A DNA stretch of 64,000 bases, taken from NCBI RefSeq assembly GCF_031010195.1, contig NZ_JAUAMC010000003.1, positions 434,001-498,000 of the forward strand, given 5' to 3'. Numbering within the stretch: position 1 is the stretch's first letter; every line of letters begins with the position of its first letter. The position numbers and the translations under genes were made by a program. This document shows, piece after piece, positions 47,912-55,404 of this stretch. The notes beneath the pieces were generated by a model. That model was not told the origin of the DNA. It did no database searches and saw only the letters and a program-made list of their open reading frames with translations. Source of the stretch: Halomonas sp. SpR8. GTDB lineage: Bacteria > Pseudomonadota > Gammaproteobacteria > Pseudomonadales > Halomonadaceae.

Positions 47912-48172
47912 ATGCCAACCGATAATCAAAACGGACTTAACTCAGTAACCGATTCACTGAATACTCGAACAGTGAACATGGCTCTTGAGGGTAAAATTCC
48001 AGTGAATGAATTATCGCCCGAGCAACAGCAGGCCCATGCTCGGATGTTGTGGCAGTCATTGGAGGATCTGGACGGCTCCGACGTTCGTGCATTGCAAGAG
48101 ATACAACGAGCCGGAGGTAGCGTCTACGGGCTTGATAGACAAGGTAACATCCAAAAAGCAGGCCCTCTCTGA
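47912..48172 (+). CDS. Small hypothetical protein at the end of the defence cluster
   Basis: 86 residues; CGGAGG is nine bases upstream of ATG 47912. Polar N-terminus, then PVNELSPEQQQAHARMLWQS and a short C-terminal beta-rich part with SVYGLDRQGNIQKAGPL. No family recognised. It lies between the defence operon and the oppositely transcribed mobilisation genes. The 222 bp before it hold no other gene I can support. Confidence 0.55.
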   Translation: MPTDNQNGLNSVTDSLNTRTVNMALEGKIPVNELSPEQQQAHARMLWQSLEDLDGSDVRALQEIQRAGGSVYGLDRQGNIQKAGPL

Positions 48173-48247
48173 ACAGGTTGCATAAGCTCTGACCTGTGCT
48201 ACGTTCCTTAACGGCTGTCACCATTGCATCACACTTTGAATGGTTCG

Positions 48248-48556
48248 CTACCTATGGCGAATTTTGGCGTCCGCTTCATCAGCTATATTAAGCCACAATT
48301 TCATCTGCTCAGTACCTGGCTCATACCGGGATGGGTTCCCCATCGTATTTAAGTGATCTGAGGCCATCTTCTTAACCCATAGCTCGCCAGTAAACTTAGC
48401 ATTCTCAAACTCTTGTTGAATCATCCAGGCTACGCCTGCAGGTGCTGAAAAGATATCATAGCCAGGTATTTCAACATCATCCTGAAAGTAACGTAGCACC
48501 CAGCCATAACCATCTTCAGGCGATAGAGAATCAATTTTGAAGCTGTAATGAGGCAT
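48248..48556 (-). CDS. Hypothetical protein of the mobilisation region
   Basis: 102 residues from ATG 48556, chosen because GAGAGGA lies five bases upstream; the ATG at 48562 overlaps that Shine-Dalgarno. Starts MPHYSFKIDSLSPEDGYGWV. No recognised domain; compact alpha/beta composition with many aromatics. It follows the MobC-like gene by 14 bp and probably shares its transcript. Confidence 0.6.
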   Translation of the reverse strand: MPHYSFKIDSLSPEDGYGWVLRYFQDDVEIPGYDIFSAPAGVAWMIQQEFENAKFTGELWVKKMASDHLNTMGNPSRYEPGTEQMKLWLNIADEADAKIRHR

Positions 48557-48570
48557 CCACATCCTCTCAC

Positions 48571-49101
48571 TCAGTTTAAGTTCCAGCGCTTCTTGCTGCC
48601 TGCTACCAGGGCCATCACTTTATCGTGAAGCTCTCTGACCCGTTTCTGAAGCTCTTCAATGCGCATCTGCTCACGATCCTGATCTTTAATGCGCAATCGA
48701 TTTATGCCAAGGACAGTGCCTCCTGAATTTTCAGCCAGGTCAGATAGAGTAAAGGATGCATTGAGCAAAGCTGAACGCTCCTCCTCATTCATGACAGGCT
48801 CTCGAAGCAACGTTGCTCTTATAAGCGCTGACGCCCAGCGAGTACGATTTCGAAAGCCTTCATACTCTGCCCGCTCCTCAATCAAGAGGCGCTCATGCTG
48901 TGTGAGTCGAATTGTTATCTTGCATGACTTGGGCCCCCGAACGATGTCATGTCCTTCTTCGGCGATACTCTCTCCACAGACACGTTGAATCATCTCTCTT
49001 AATACATCGGATTCTGACCGGCCTGATACTTGGCATAAACGCTGCCAAGCCTCTTTTTCGTCTGGCGTTAGTCTGGTTTTCACTACTTCTTGCTCGCTCA
49101 T
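48571..49101 (-). CDS. MobC-like relaxosome accessory protein
   Basis: 176 residues. N-terminal ribbon-helix-helix-like segment (KTRLTPDEKEAWQRLCQVSGRSESDVLREMIQ), a second similar segment ITIRLTQHERLLIEERAEYEGFRNRTRWASALIR, and a C-terminal coiled coil (RIEELQKRVRELHDKVMAL). Two tandem DNA-binding-type segments and the position beside a palindrome and a nic-like sequence suggest a relaxosome protein that binds oriT and represses its own gene. No relaxase gene is found beside it. The name is by analogy. Confidence 0.6.
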   Translation of the reverse strand: MSEQEVVKTRLTPDEKEAWQRLCQVSGRSESDVLREMIQRVCGESIAEEGHDIVRGPKSCKITIRLTQHERLLIEERAEYEGFRNRTRWASALIRATLLREPVMNEEERSALLNASFTLSDLAENSGGTVLGINRLRIKDQDREQMRIEELQKRVRELHDKVMALVAGSKKRWNLN

Positions 49102-49129
49102 TGTGATTCCTACTCATCGTTAATTTTCA

Positions 49130-49143
49130 ATTTGGTACCAAAT
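49130..49143. promoter_or_regulatory. 14-bp perfect palindrome upstream of the MobC-like gene
   Basis: ATTTGGTACCAAAT lies 29 bp before the gene start, a usual place for autoregulation by an RHH protein or for relaxosome assembly. Confidence 0.6.
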
Positions 49144-49175
49144 GCCAGCACGACGGGTACGTTTGCTACCACTTT

Positions 49176-49192
49176 GCGAATCCTGCCCTAGC
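49176..49192. other. Candidate oriT nic region (MOB-P-like)
   Basis: ATCCTGCCC at 49180-49188 matches the core of the RP4-type nic consensus (YATCCTG|Y), lying about 80 bp from the MobC-like gene. The surrounding 49102-49415 gap has two palindromes and a direct repeat of about 38 bp (near 49382 and 49447) but no gene. It is a candidate only, since the motif is short. Confidence 0.4.
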
Positions 49193-49219
49193 CCCCCTAG
49201 CCCCAAAATCAGCGGTGGA

Positions 49220-49235
49220 TTTCGTACGCACGAAA
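49220..49235. repeat. Palindrome copy 1 (TTTCGTACGCACGAAA)
   Basis: One mismatch from the perfect 16-bp palindrome TTTCGTGCGCACGAAA found at 51142-51157 and 51781-51796. This copy is in the noncoding region beside the nic-like site. Confidence 0.7.
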
Positions 49236-49415
49236 TTTGCTAGATGCCAGTGGGCGGGAGGCTCACGCCTAATCAATAGCTGTGCATGACCCATAAATCC
49301 CTCTGGCACTAACCTTCCCTATCAGCACCACGGCACTTCTTACATAAGAAATTCAGGCTATGCTGCCAGGGCTGAAGGCTTCTTCATTAGTAATAAGCAT
49401 GGACCTGTCTCACAC

Positions 49416-49604
49416 CTATTCGTCGCCTGGGGCTGATCGGGAAACTTCGCCATTAGTAATAGGGGAGGCACTTGTCTCATCCGGATTTGCCTCTCCATGC
49501 TCCCGTCGACGCTTGGCCAGCTCAGCTTTCATCCACTGGCCGGTGGCACGCATTTCGGCACGCAAGTCCTCGATCTCCTCGGGTGTCAAACGGCGGTAGC
49601 TCAT
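49416..49604 (-). CDS. Small hypothetical protein after the T4SS genes
   Basis: 62 residues, overlapping the upstream gene by ATGA. Highly charged (SYRRLTPEEIEDLRAEMRATGQWMKA-type sequence), no membrane segment, no recognised domain. Its C-terminus (SPITNGE) lies in one copy of a direct repeat whose second copy is just past the stop codon. Confidence 0.55.
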   Translation of the reverse strand: MSYRRLTPEEIEDLRAEMRATGQWMKAELAKRRREHGEANPDETSASPITNGEVSRSAPGDE

Positions 49605-49888
49605 GGTGTATTCTTCTGTGATGTATCACGCCGGAGCTGCGGGTATACCGCTGTGCGCCATCGCCACTGGAGCATACACACGGCAATGCCGGCTACACAC
49701 ACAAACAGAGTACGAGCAGCCTCGCCATCGCCAGCAAGAGTGCCCCTAACCAAACCAGGCAGTTCGGGTAGCAACGCCACAGACAGCAGGATGCCCACTA
49801 CTAGTAATAGGCCAGAGAGCCCCAGCTCGCCGCCTCGCTTTACTCGCGCCAAGCTGTCACGCCAGGTGTCGATCCATTTAGTTTTCAT
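49601..49888 (-). CDS. Small membrane protein downstream of virB6
   Basis: 95 residues from ATG 49888, which has GGGAGGTT upstream; the longer frame to 50062 runs within virB6 and is not supported. Two hydrophobic segments (GLLLVVGILLSVALL and TLFVCVAGIAVCMLQW). Function unknown. It starts 4 bp after the virB6 stop and so belongs to the same transcript. Confidence 0.65.
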   Translation of the reverse strand: MKTKWIDTWRDSLARVKRGGELGLSGLLLVVGILLSVALLPELPGLVRGTLAGDGEAARTLFVCVAGIAVCMLQWRWRTAVYPQLRRDTSQKNTP

Positions 49889-49892
49889 GGTT

Positions 49893-50900
49893 TCAACCTC
49901 CCGTAATTGTGTTGGTGCTGAAGCGCTTCTGATAGGCTCTCTGGGCAGCCCTACCGGCCTTGTAAACCCCTTTCGCCGGAGCTGCCGCTGCTGAGCCAGC
50001 GAGGCGAGCGTCACGCTGGACGCCACGATATTGACGCCGGATTGTTGAAGGCCGCATAGCATTCATGGCTGATCCAAGAGCACCTTGCGTTGCCAGCGCG
50101 ATACCACCGCCAAGCGCTGACGCCATGGCAGGCACCTGCTTGAGGAACAAGAAACACAGTCCAAAGAACACAACAAAGACAGCAGCATCCCACATGGTGG
50201 TCAGGTCACCACCACCTGCCATCATCCTGACTAAGAATAAATCACAGAATTCGAGAACCAATCGTCCACCAGCAGCGGCCAGCACCAAGATCATTCCAAA
50301 ATTCATCAATTGGCCCAACCAACTCTCGAACCACCGCTGCGTGGAGTTGAATAGAAGGCCAATGATAAACAGAGGGCCGATGCCCAATAGCAGCGTAGTC
50401 ATGATCTTGCTCAGCAAGATAAGGAACGCCACGATAAAGGCCACAGCGCCACCTGCAGCAAGAATCGCTAGAGCAATCAGGTACAACCCAAAATTACCGT
50501 TCATCACGCCAGCCTTACCCCAGGCACGATCTGCTATCTCGAATACCCGAGAAAAGAGTTCATCCATAATACTGGCCATGCTGCCTGCAGGTGTGCCGGT
50601 TACAACAGCTGCAATTTTCTCCGGGCCATGAGCCAACACATCAACGATAAGATCCATATAGGTGCCGACTGTCAGGCCCAGTGTCATGATGAAGCCGATG
50701 CGAATAATGCGAAAAACACCCTCCTGCAATGGCTCACTGACCTTTCCAAACATCATCATGTAGCCCCAGATGGCAATCCAGAGGATCATCATGCTAGTGA
50801 AGATCGGTGCGATGTATGCGATCACATCCCCAACGGTGCTGGATATATAGGTATCCAGGGCATTTTCGACGAGTTCGAAGGCCCCTTGAAACAGATCCAT
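49893..50900 (-). CDS. virB6: VirB6/TrbL-type type IV secretion inner-membrane protein
   Basis: 335 residues with six or more membrane helices (IAPIFTSMMILWIAIWGYMM, LGIGPLFIIGLLFNSTQRWF, AAVFVVFFGLCFLFL) and a basic Ala-rich tail, as in VirB6. It forms part of the inner-membrane channel for DNA transfer. Good GGAGGG before the ATG. It follows eexN-like and virB5, the gene order of IncW/VirB-type systems, but VirB8-11 do not follow. Confidence 0.88.
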   Translation of the reverse strand: MDLFQGAFELVENALDTYISSTVGDVIAYIAPIFTSMMILWIAIWGYMMMFGKVSEPLQEGVFRIIRIGFIMTLGLTVGTYMDLIVDVLAHGPEKIAAVVTGTPAGSMASIMDELFSRVFEIADRAWGKAGVMNGNFGLYLIALAILAAGGAVAFIVAFLILLSKIMTTLLLGIGPLFIIGLLFNSTQRWFESWLGQLMNFGMILVLAAAGGRLVLEFCDLFLVRMMAGGGDLTTMWDAAVFVVFFGLCFLFLKQVPAMASALGGGIALATQGALGSAMNAMRPSTIRRQYRGVQRDARLAGSAAAAPAKGVYKAGRAAQRAYQKRFSTNTITGG

Positions 50901-50909
50901 AAGCCCTCC

Positions 50910-51173
50910 TTACCAGATATTGCGAGGTTCGCCACTGGACAGCATTCGCTCGGCTTCCCTGGCATTGATGCAATTAGAGTCATCTTTCAACTCGCCGGGG
51001 TTGTTCGCGCATATTTCCAGTGTGTCCTTGCGTTCGTCGTCGTGGGCCTGATACCAGTCCACAGTCTGAATCGGCTCGATTTCCGGGGTGTCGACAAGGC
51101 AACCGGTCAGCACGACGCTAGCCAGCGCGACAACCACAAAATTTCGTGCGCACGAAAACTTCCTAATACTCAT
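50910..51173 (-). CDS. EexN-family lipoprotein (entry exclusion-like)
   Basis: 87 residues. N-terminal signal ending in lipobox VVLTGC, then a short polar domain with two further Cys (CANNPGELKDDSNC), typical of EexN proteins that block redundant conjugation. Located between virB5 and virB6, as in several conjugative systems. The signal segment contains SCARN encoded by the palindrome at 51142-51157, and the C-terminus ends SSGEPRNIW. Confidence 0.75.
   Translation of the reverse strand: MSIRKFSCARNFVVVALASVVLTGCLVDTPEIEPIQTVDWYQAHDDERKDTLEICANNPGELKDDSNCINAREAERMLSSGEPRNIW
51142..51157. repeat. Palindrome copy 2 (perfect TTTCGTGCGCACGAAA)
   Basis: Inside the 5' coding part of the eexN-like gene, about 17 bp after its ATG, encoding SCAR. 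Confidence 0.8.
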
Positions 51174-51182
51174 GGGGCCTCC

Positions 51183-51809
51183 TTACCAGATGTCGCGGGG
51201 TTCACCAGATGACTCGATGGCCATCTGCTGAACGCGCTGATTGTGCATTGCCCGGTTGGCCTCAGCCTGCGAACGAAGCATGGTCAGCTTGGCTATTTCA
51301 TTTTGCAGCATGACTTCTTCGGCGCCGATACGGGCCTGAAGATCCAAAATGTCTTTTTGATCCGGACTGTTATTAACTTTGGCAATCAGGCCTGAAAGCG
51401 CATGAAAACGTTGCTGAGCCTGTTCCAGTGACTTTTGCGACTGGCCTAGCCAAGTAGCAGAGTTTTCATTACTCAAGTCGTAGACTTCAGCTATATCGCC
51501 AGATAGCCCATGTTCACCTGAATCTCGGATACCGGCGTCACTCAGCACCTCGTTTGGTTCAACATCCACCGTAGTGTCATACACCGAGTCGATCACGGCA
51601 GCCAGACCCCGCGAGCCGCTCATGTTGTCCAACTGATCTTGGAGACTTTTGATTTGAGTAAGCATGTGCTCGACCTGCAAAATTTGCTGAGCAATGCTGG
51701 TTGTGTCGATAACAGGAATACCTGCCGCCATGGAGGGCGACGAGAAGCTAAAACCGGTCATGAAAATGACACTCGCTATTTTTCGTGCGCACGAAATTTT
51801 TATATTCAT
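51183..51809 (-). CDS. virB5: VirB5-type pilus-associated protein
   Basis: 208 residues. Signal peptide (MTGFSFSSPSMAAG), then mainly helical: IDTTSIAQQILQVEHMLTQIKSLQDQL is the typical VirB5/TraC opening. It is a minor pilus component. AAGGAAA precedes the ATG. C-terminus ends SSGEPRDIW like the next protein, and the N-terminus contains SCARK encoded by a copy of the palindrome. A 4-bp overlap links it to the upstream gene. Confidence 0.85.
   Translation of the reverse strand: MNIKISCARKIASVIFMTGFSFSSPSMAAGIPVIDTTSIAQQILQVEHMLTQIKSLQDQLDNMSGSRGLAAVIDSVYDTTVDVEPNEVLSDAGIRDSGEHGLSGDIAEVYDLSNENSATWLGQSQKSLEQAQQRFHALSGLIAKVNNSPDQKDILDLQARIGAEEVMLQNEIAKLTMLRSQAEANRAMHNQRVQQMAIESSGEPRDIW
51781..51796. 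repeat. Palindrome copy 3 (perfect TTTCGTGCGCACGAAA)
   Basis: Inside the 5' coding part of virB5, 14 bp after the ATG, encoding SCAR in the same frame as copy 2. Confidence 0.8.
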
Positions 51810-52135
51810 TCAGGGATTTCCTTATTTCGATTGTGGAGGGAAGCCTTAGCTTCCAGACGGCGTTTCGTCCTTTTGAGTGTGATTACTCGTTTTTCAAAAT
51901 CCAGGCTTCTCAAGTCGATAGACTCCATCACCTCTTTCATCTCTTCTATGCAGGTAAAAAAGTCTTCAGGAAGTGCTTGAAGCCCTTCAGTCAGAAAATC
52001 ACAGGCGTAGTTCGCGATAATCACCAGAGTTTTAATCTCACTCTGGATAGCGTGCTGTTCAACAGCATGTGATCGACACAACCAAGACAAGCTGCTGTTA
52101 GTTAAAGCGTGCATGGTGTTCTGACTATCAGCCAT
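51806..52135 (-). CDS. Hypothetical protein upstream of virB5
   Basis: 109 residues with GGGGGT before ATG 52135. Helical; starts MADSQNTMHALTNSSLSWLC and ends in a basic amphipathic region (FEKRVITLKRTKRRLEAKA). No domain recognised. It overlaps virB5 by 4 bp, so it sits where virB4 would be expected, but it is far too short and lacks a P-loop. Confidence 0.6.
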   Translation of the reverse strand: MADSQNTMHALTNSSLSWLCRSHAVEQHAIQSEIKTLVIIANYACDFLTEGLQALPEDFFTCIEEMKEVMESIDLRSLDFEKRVITLKRTKRRLEAKASLHNRNKEIPE

Positions 52136-52190
52136 AGTTACCCCCTATTTGAATGGTTAGAGTCAACCTGAATAACGCCATACAGTCATT

Positions 52191-53294
52191 TCACCCTACC
52201 CCGACATTTCTTTTATTAATGCCTTTTCGCATGCCTTTTCGTATCCCAACCATTGCTGGTTCACCGGCCGTAGTATCGCCGTACCGCTTGGCATTGTTAT
52301 CTGCTATTTGCTCGCTTCGCTGAAGTGCTGCGGCGCGCCTCTGCTGAAGATTGTCTACTTCTGGCTGATCGCCTTTAGCAGTTCTGCGATTTTTTCTTGC
52401 TGTAATCTTAGACGTATTCTCTGTAATAGATTTTCCCTTTTGGCGATTCTGGAATGTACTATTCGGCTTATCAGATTGGCTATAAGGCAAGTCAGATTCT
52501 CCCAAAGGCAAGTCAGATTCTCCCAAAGGGTGAAACTGGCTACTACGGTTCTTGGAGGAGTTTTTAAGCTCTACGTGCTCCACTAGCAGTTCTAATAAAC
52601 GTTCACAATCGACGCGATACCACACAATAGCTGGGACACCTATCCTTTCTTCTTTTAGGATGCCGAGTTTGGCTAACGATTTCCTAGCGTTTGCTTGTTG
52701 CTTTGGGGATAATCCTGTCTCTGATTCCCAGCTATCTTCCCCTCGTTGTTTTTTATAGAACCACCCCCCTCGACTCTTAGCTGTGATATTGTCACTCCAG
52801 TAAAATGCTTGGCTAAGGAAAACTGCGCCAGTAACTGATATTCCTGGAAGCAATGTGAAATCAGGATAATAGGCAATCAGCCTACCAACGATACTTTCAA
52901 TTACAGATGAGCCGCATTTCTTATTCTTACTCTTAAAAGGTAAGCTATTTTCTTGTAATTCCAGCAAACGGTCATAATTAACGCGGTACCATAGTTTAGC
53001 GGGAACATCTCTTCTTCTTTCTTCTAAAATACCAAGCTCTACTAGTGCAGCTCTAGCGCTTACTTGCTGTTTTAGCGATAGACCTGTTTCATCCTCCCAA
53101 CTATCATCACCACACTGTTTCTTATAGAACCATCCATCCCGACTTTCCGATGTAGAGTTTTTGCTCCAATAAGCAACCTGACTAAGAAATACTGCCCCAG
53201 GGACTGAAACGCCGGGAAGAAATGAAAAAGCAGTATTATAGGCTATTACTCTACCTAACCTTTTTTTAACAATTGAAGGAGTGATGTGCGTCAT
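52191..53294 (-). CDS. Replication-type winged-helix protein with internal duplication
   Basis: 367 residues from ATG 53294, with AAAGGG six bases upstream; a TTG at 53312 is less likely. Two related modules of about 105 residues lie in tandem (about residues 6-110 and 134-240): each has FLPGVSV/LLPGISV, GAVFLSQ, YWS, GWFYKKQ, DSWE-ETGLS-KQQ and a VPA-WYRV ending. This unit resembles the N-terminal domain of phage/plasmid replication initiators (RepO-like). A polar linker with a twice-repeated LGESDLP follows, then a basic tail. It is encoded just beside the repeat-rich region at 53608-54270. Confidence 0.75.
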   Translation of the reverse strand: MTHITPSIVKKRLGRVIAYNTAFSFLPGVSVPGAVFLSQVAYWSKNSTSESRDGWFYKKQCGDDSWEDETGLSLKQQVSARAALVELGILEERRRDVPAKLWYRVNYDRLLELQENSLPFKSKNKKCGSSVIESIVGRLIAYYPDFTLLPGISVTGAVFLSQAFYWSDNITAKSRGGWFYKKQRGEDSWESETGLSPKQQANARKSLAKLGILKEERIGVPAIVWYRVDCERLLELLVEHVELKNSSKNRSSQFHPLGESDLPLGESDLPYSQSDKPNSTFQNRQKGKSITENTSKITARKNRRTAKGDQPEVDNLQQRRAAALQRSEQIADNNAKRYGDTTAGEPAMVGIRKGMRKGINKRNVGVG

Positions 53295-53361
53295 ATACTG
53301 CCCTTTACTCAAACGCTAGCTTGTAAACAGTTGATATCTTTAACAACAGAAAAAGACGCAT

Positions 53362-53607
53362 TCACTCAGAAGAAAGGCTAGGCGATTTTCTAACATGATC
53401 TAAACTCAGGGCTTCTTTAACCTGAAGAGTGCGAAAATAGACGCGCCTGCCCACTTTTACCATTGTTGGTTTAAGCTTACGGGAGACTTCAGTGTCGGTG
53501 TATAAGGAAACCCTCACTCCATCAGGCGAACGACCTAGCAGGTCAGCCAAGTCAGTTATGCTCATTAAGAGACCGAATCTTTCCACCATATAATCTTCAA
53601 CATTCAT
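53362..53607 (-). CDS. AlpA/MerR-like helix-turn-helix protein of plasmid type
   Basis: 81 residues with GGAGGT before the ATG. FGLLMSITDLADLLGRSPDGVR forms an HTH, and KVGRRVYFRTLQVKEAL is the beta-hairpin-plus-helix usual in excisionase/AlpA-like proteins. It could be the recombination directionality factor for the integrase or a replication regulator. It lies next to the iteron-like region. Confidence 0.7.
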   Translation of the reverse strand: MNVEDYMVERFGLLMSITDLADLLGRSPDGVRVSLYTDTEVSRKLKPTMVKVGRRVYFRTLQVKEALSLDHVRKSPSLSSE

Positions 53608-53898
53608 AGCTAAACCTCCATTAACCTGGGATCAATGAAGTTAGTGTTAACCTAAGCTATTTAAAACTCAACAACCATGGATAGCGGCAACATAAAAGCG
53701 ATCTTCAAAACATCATAGATTGAAAATCAAAGTAGCAAACATTGATTATCAATCTATATAATAATGAGGCATCCAAACAAATAAGAAAATATCTAACCAA
53801 ATAATAAATCATCTAACCAAATGATAAATATACAAATAATCTACAGAACTATACATATTAGGAAATGATTTAAAGAAATCACAATCTACATACATCGC

Positions 53899-54024
53899 GG
53901 TGGCGATGGTGGCGATGGTGGCGATGGTGGCGATGGTGGCGATGGTGGCGATGGTGGCGATGGTGGCGATGGTGGCGATGGTGGCGATGGTGGCGATGGT
54001 GGCGATGGTGGCGATGGTGGCGAT
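53899..54024. repeat. 14 exact tandem copies of the 9-mer GGTGGCGAT
   Basis: 126 bp without an interruption, lying in an otherwise AT-rich, gene-free 663-bp gap (53608-54270). Upstream (about 53780-53830) the motif ATCTAACCAAATNATAAAT occurs twice and CATCCAAACAAATAAG is a third weaker copy. Together with the nearby replication-type gene this looks like an iteron region. It is not a CRISPR array since there are no spacers. Confidence 0.9.
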
Positions 54025-54087
54025 GCAGTTTTGCCAACATCAGTCTAGTGGTAAACACCTCAACAAGTTAATATAGCCACTTCATAT

Positions 54088-54105
54088 CATTTTTTATAAA
54101 AAATG
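54088..54105. promoter_or_regulatory. 18-bp perfect AT palindrome
   Basis: CATTTTTTATAAAAAATG, 64 bp from the tandem repeat. It could be an operator or an unwinding element of the presumed origin. Confidence 0.45.
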
Positions 54106-54231
54106 CATTAATTTATTATTCAGCATCTACAAAATATACAAACCTTCCCTAGGAAAATAAAAATCAAAAATAATGAGGTGATGGTAACAACTAGAACATT
54201 AACCAAAACCCAAAATACGAGCACTTTTTAC

Positions 54232-54257
54232 TAAAAAGGCCACCGAATGGTGGCCTT
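54232..54257 (-). terminator. Terminator of the XRE-ImmA gene
   Basis: On the minus strand AAGGCCACC-ATTC-GGTGGCCTT followed by a T-run, 14 bp after the stop codon. Confidence 0.85.
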
Positions 54258-54270
54258 CAAAAATATCTAA

Positions 54271-55404
54271 TCATACAAGCCTTAGGTGCGCTCTTTGATG
54301 AGAAAATTTATTGTTTATAATTTTAGGATCAACAGCATCAGGAATTATCTCTTTAAGAAGCTCCGGCTTTACATTAAGAGCATTTGCAACATTATTAAAA
54401 TCTAAGCCATGATATTTCAACAGCACATCAAAAGATTTCGGAAGCAAACCTGCGCGTTCCCTCGCTACATCCCCATCCTCATCTTCCCTTTTACTCTGGC
54501 GAGTATTTTTTAAAAAAATCACACCACTCTTATATTGACGCTCATCAATTAAACCGAGCACCTTTGCCCTATAAAGAACTGCTGCTTTCGACACACCAAA
54601 GGTCATTTTTATATCAATTATACATTGCCAATCTAGAGTACGACCACGAGTCTTAAATATTTTCATAAAAGTAGAACGAGGAAGAAGAAAGGCTGAGCTC
54701 AACCTATTAGCCTCCGTTTCTGTCTTTCGATCTCCTGTCACTATTCCTTCATGTAAAATCAAATGTGCCATTTCGTGAGCTATATCAAAACGCTGCCTAA
54801 AAGGGCTTTCTTTAGCATCATTTCTTACAATGACCGGCCTTACTGAGGGAATAGATAAAGCATCTACCTCCTGGGAAGCATCATTAAAAAAAGTTACCAA
54901 AGCACCAGCGTGCTCCACAACTTTAACCATATTATCGATTGGGCCAAGGCCTAATCCCCAATGATGGCGTGTTTTTTCAGCAGCGCGTTCGATCTCTTCT
55001 GTGGTGCAGGCTCCTGAAAAATCGGGAAAATTAACTTCAGGGAGAGCTACACGCTCATCAATGAAACGGGCAAGCTGATCAAATAAAGTGCCCCGAGCCA
55101 ATACCTTAAGTTTGGTACTGACTTTGGTCGATGCTAAACTTCTAAAGTGAGCTTGGTCTTCCGTCAACGCTGAGCTTGCTGGTGCATAAAAAAAGCCGGT
55201 AGTGACATTGAGAGAATACGCCAAGCGCTCTAGAACATCTTGAGAAACTGTATTTGCAGCTTTCCCAGTTTCCAGCTGGGAAACATACTGTCTGGACTTA
55301 TCTATATCCTCTGCTATTTGGCCAAGTGTTTTACCCCAATAATGTCTCGCGAGTCTAAGTTTGCTTCCTTCAAACTGAGCCATTGTTGTCTTCGACTGTT
55401 CCAT
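54271..55404 (-). CDS. XRE regulator fused to ImmA/IrrE (M78) metalloprotease
   Basis: About 377 residues from ATG 55404 (GGTGAGG upstream) or 370 from ATG 55383; the frame to 55497 lies within the upstream gene. N-terminal HTH (GKTLGQIAEDIDKSRQYVSQLETGK), then the M78 metal motif HEMAHLILHEG at about residues 210-220 with a downstream Glu (TETEANRLSSAFLLP). ImmA-type proteases cleave repressors on a signal, as in ICEBs1. A C-terminal extension of about 110 residues has no known domain. It overlaps the upstream unknown gene by about 35 bp (14 bp if the shorter start is used). Confidence 0.85.
   Translation of the reverse strand: MEQSKTTMAQFEGSKLRLARHYWGKTLGQIAEDIDKSRQYVSQLETGKAANTVSQDVLERLAYSLNVTTGFFYAPASSALTEDQAHFRSLASTKVSTKLKVLARGTLFDQLARFIDERVALPEVNFPDFSGACTTEEIERAAEKTRHHWGLGLGPIDNMVKVVEHAGALVTFFNDASQEVDALSIPSVRPVIVRNDAKESPFRQRFDIAHEMAHLILHEGIVTGDRKTETEANRLSSAFLLPRSTFMKIFKTRGRTLDWQCIIDIKMTFGVSKAAVLYRAKVLGLIDERQYKSGVIFLKNTRQSKREDEDGDVARERAGLLPKSFDVLLKYHGLDFNNVANALNVKPELLKEIIPDAVDPKIINNKFSHQRAHLRLV

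Noticed and set aside
53899..54024. CRISPR array
   Set aside because: The 9-bp units abut without spacers, so it is a simple tandem repeat.
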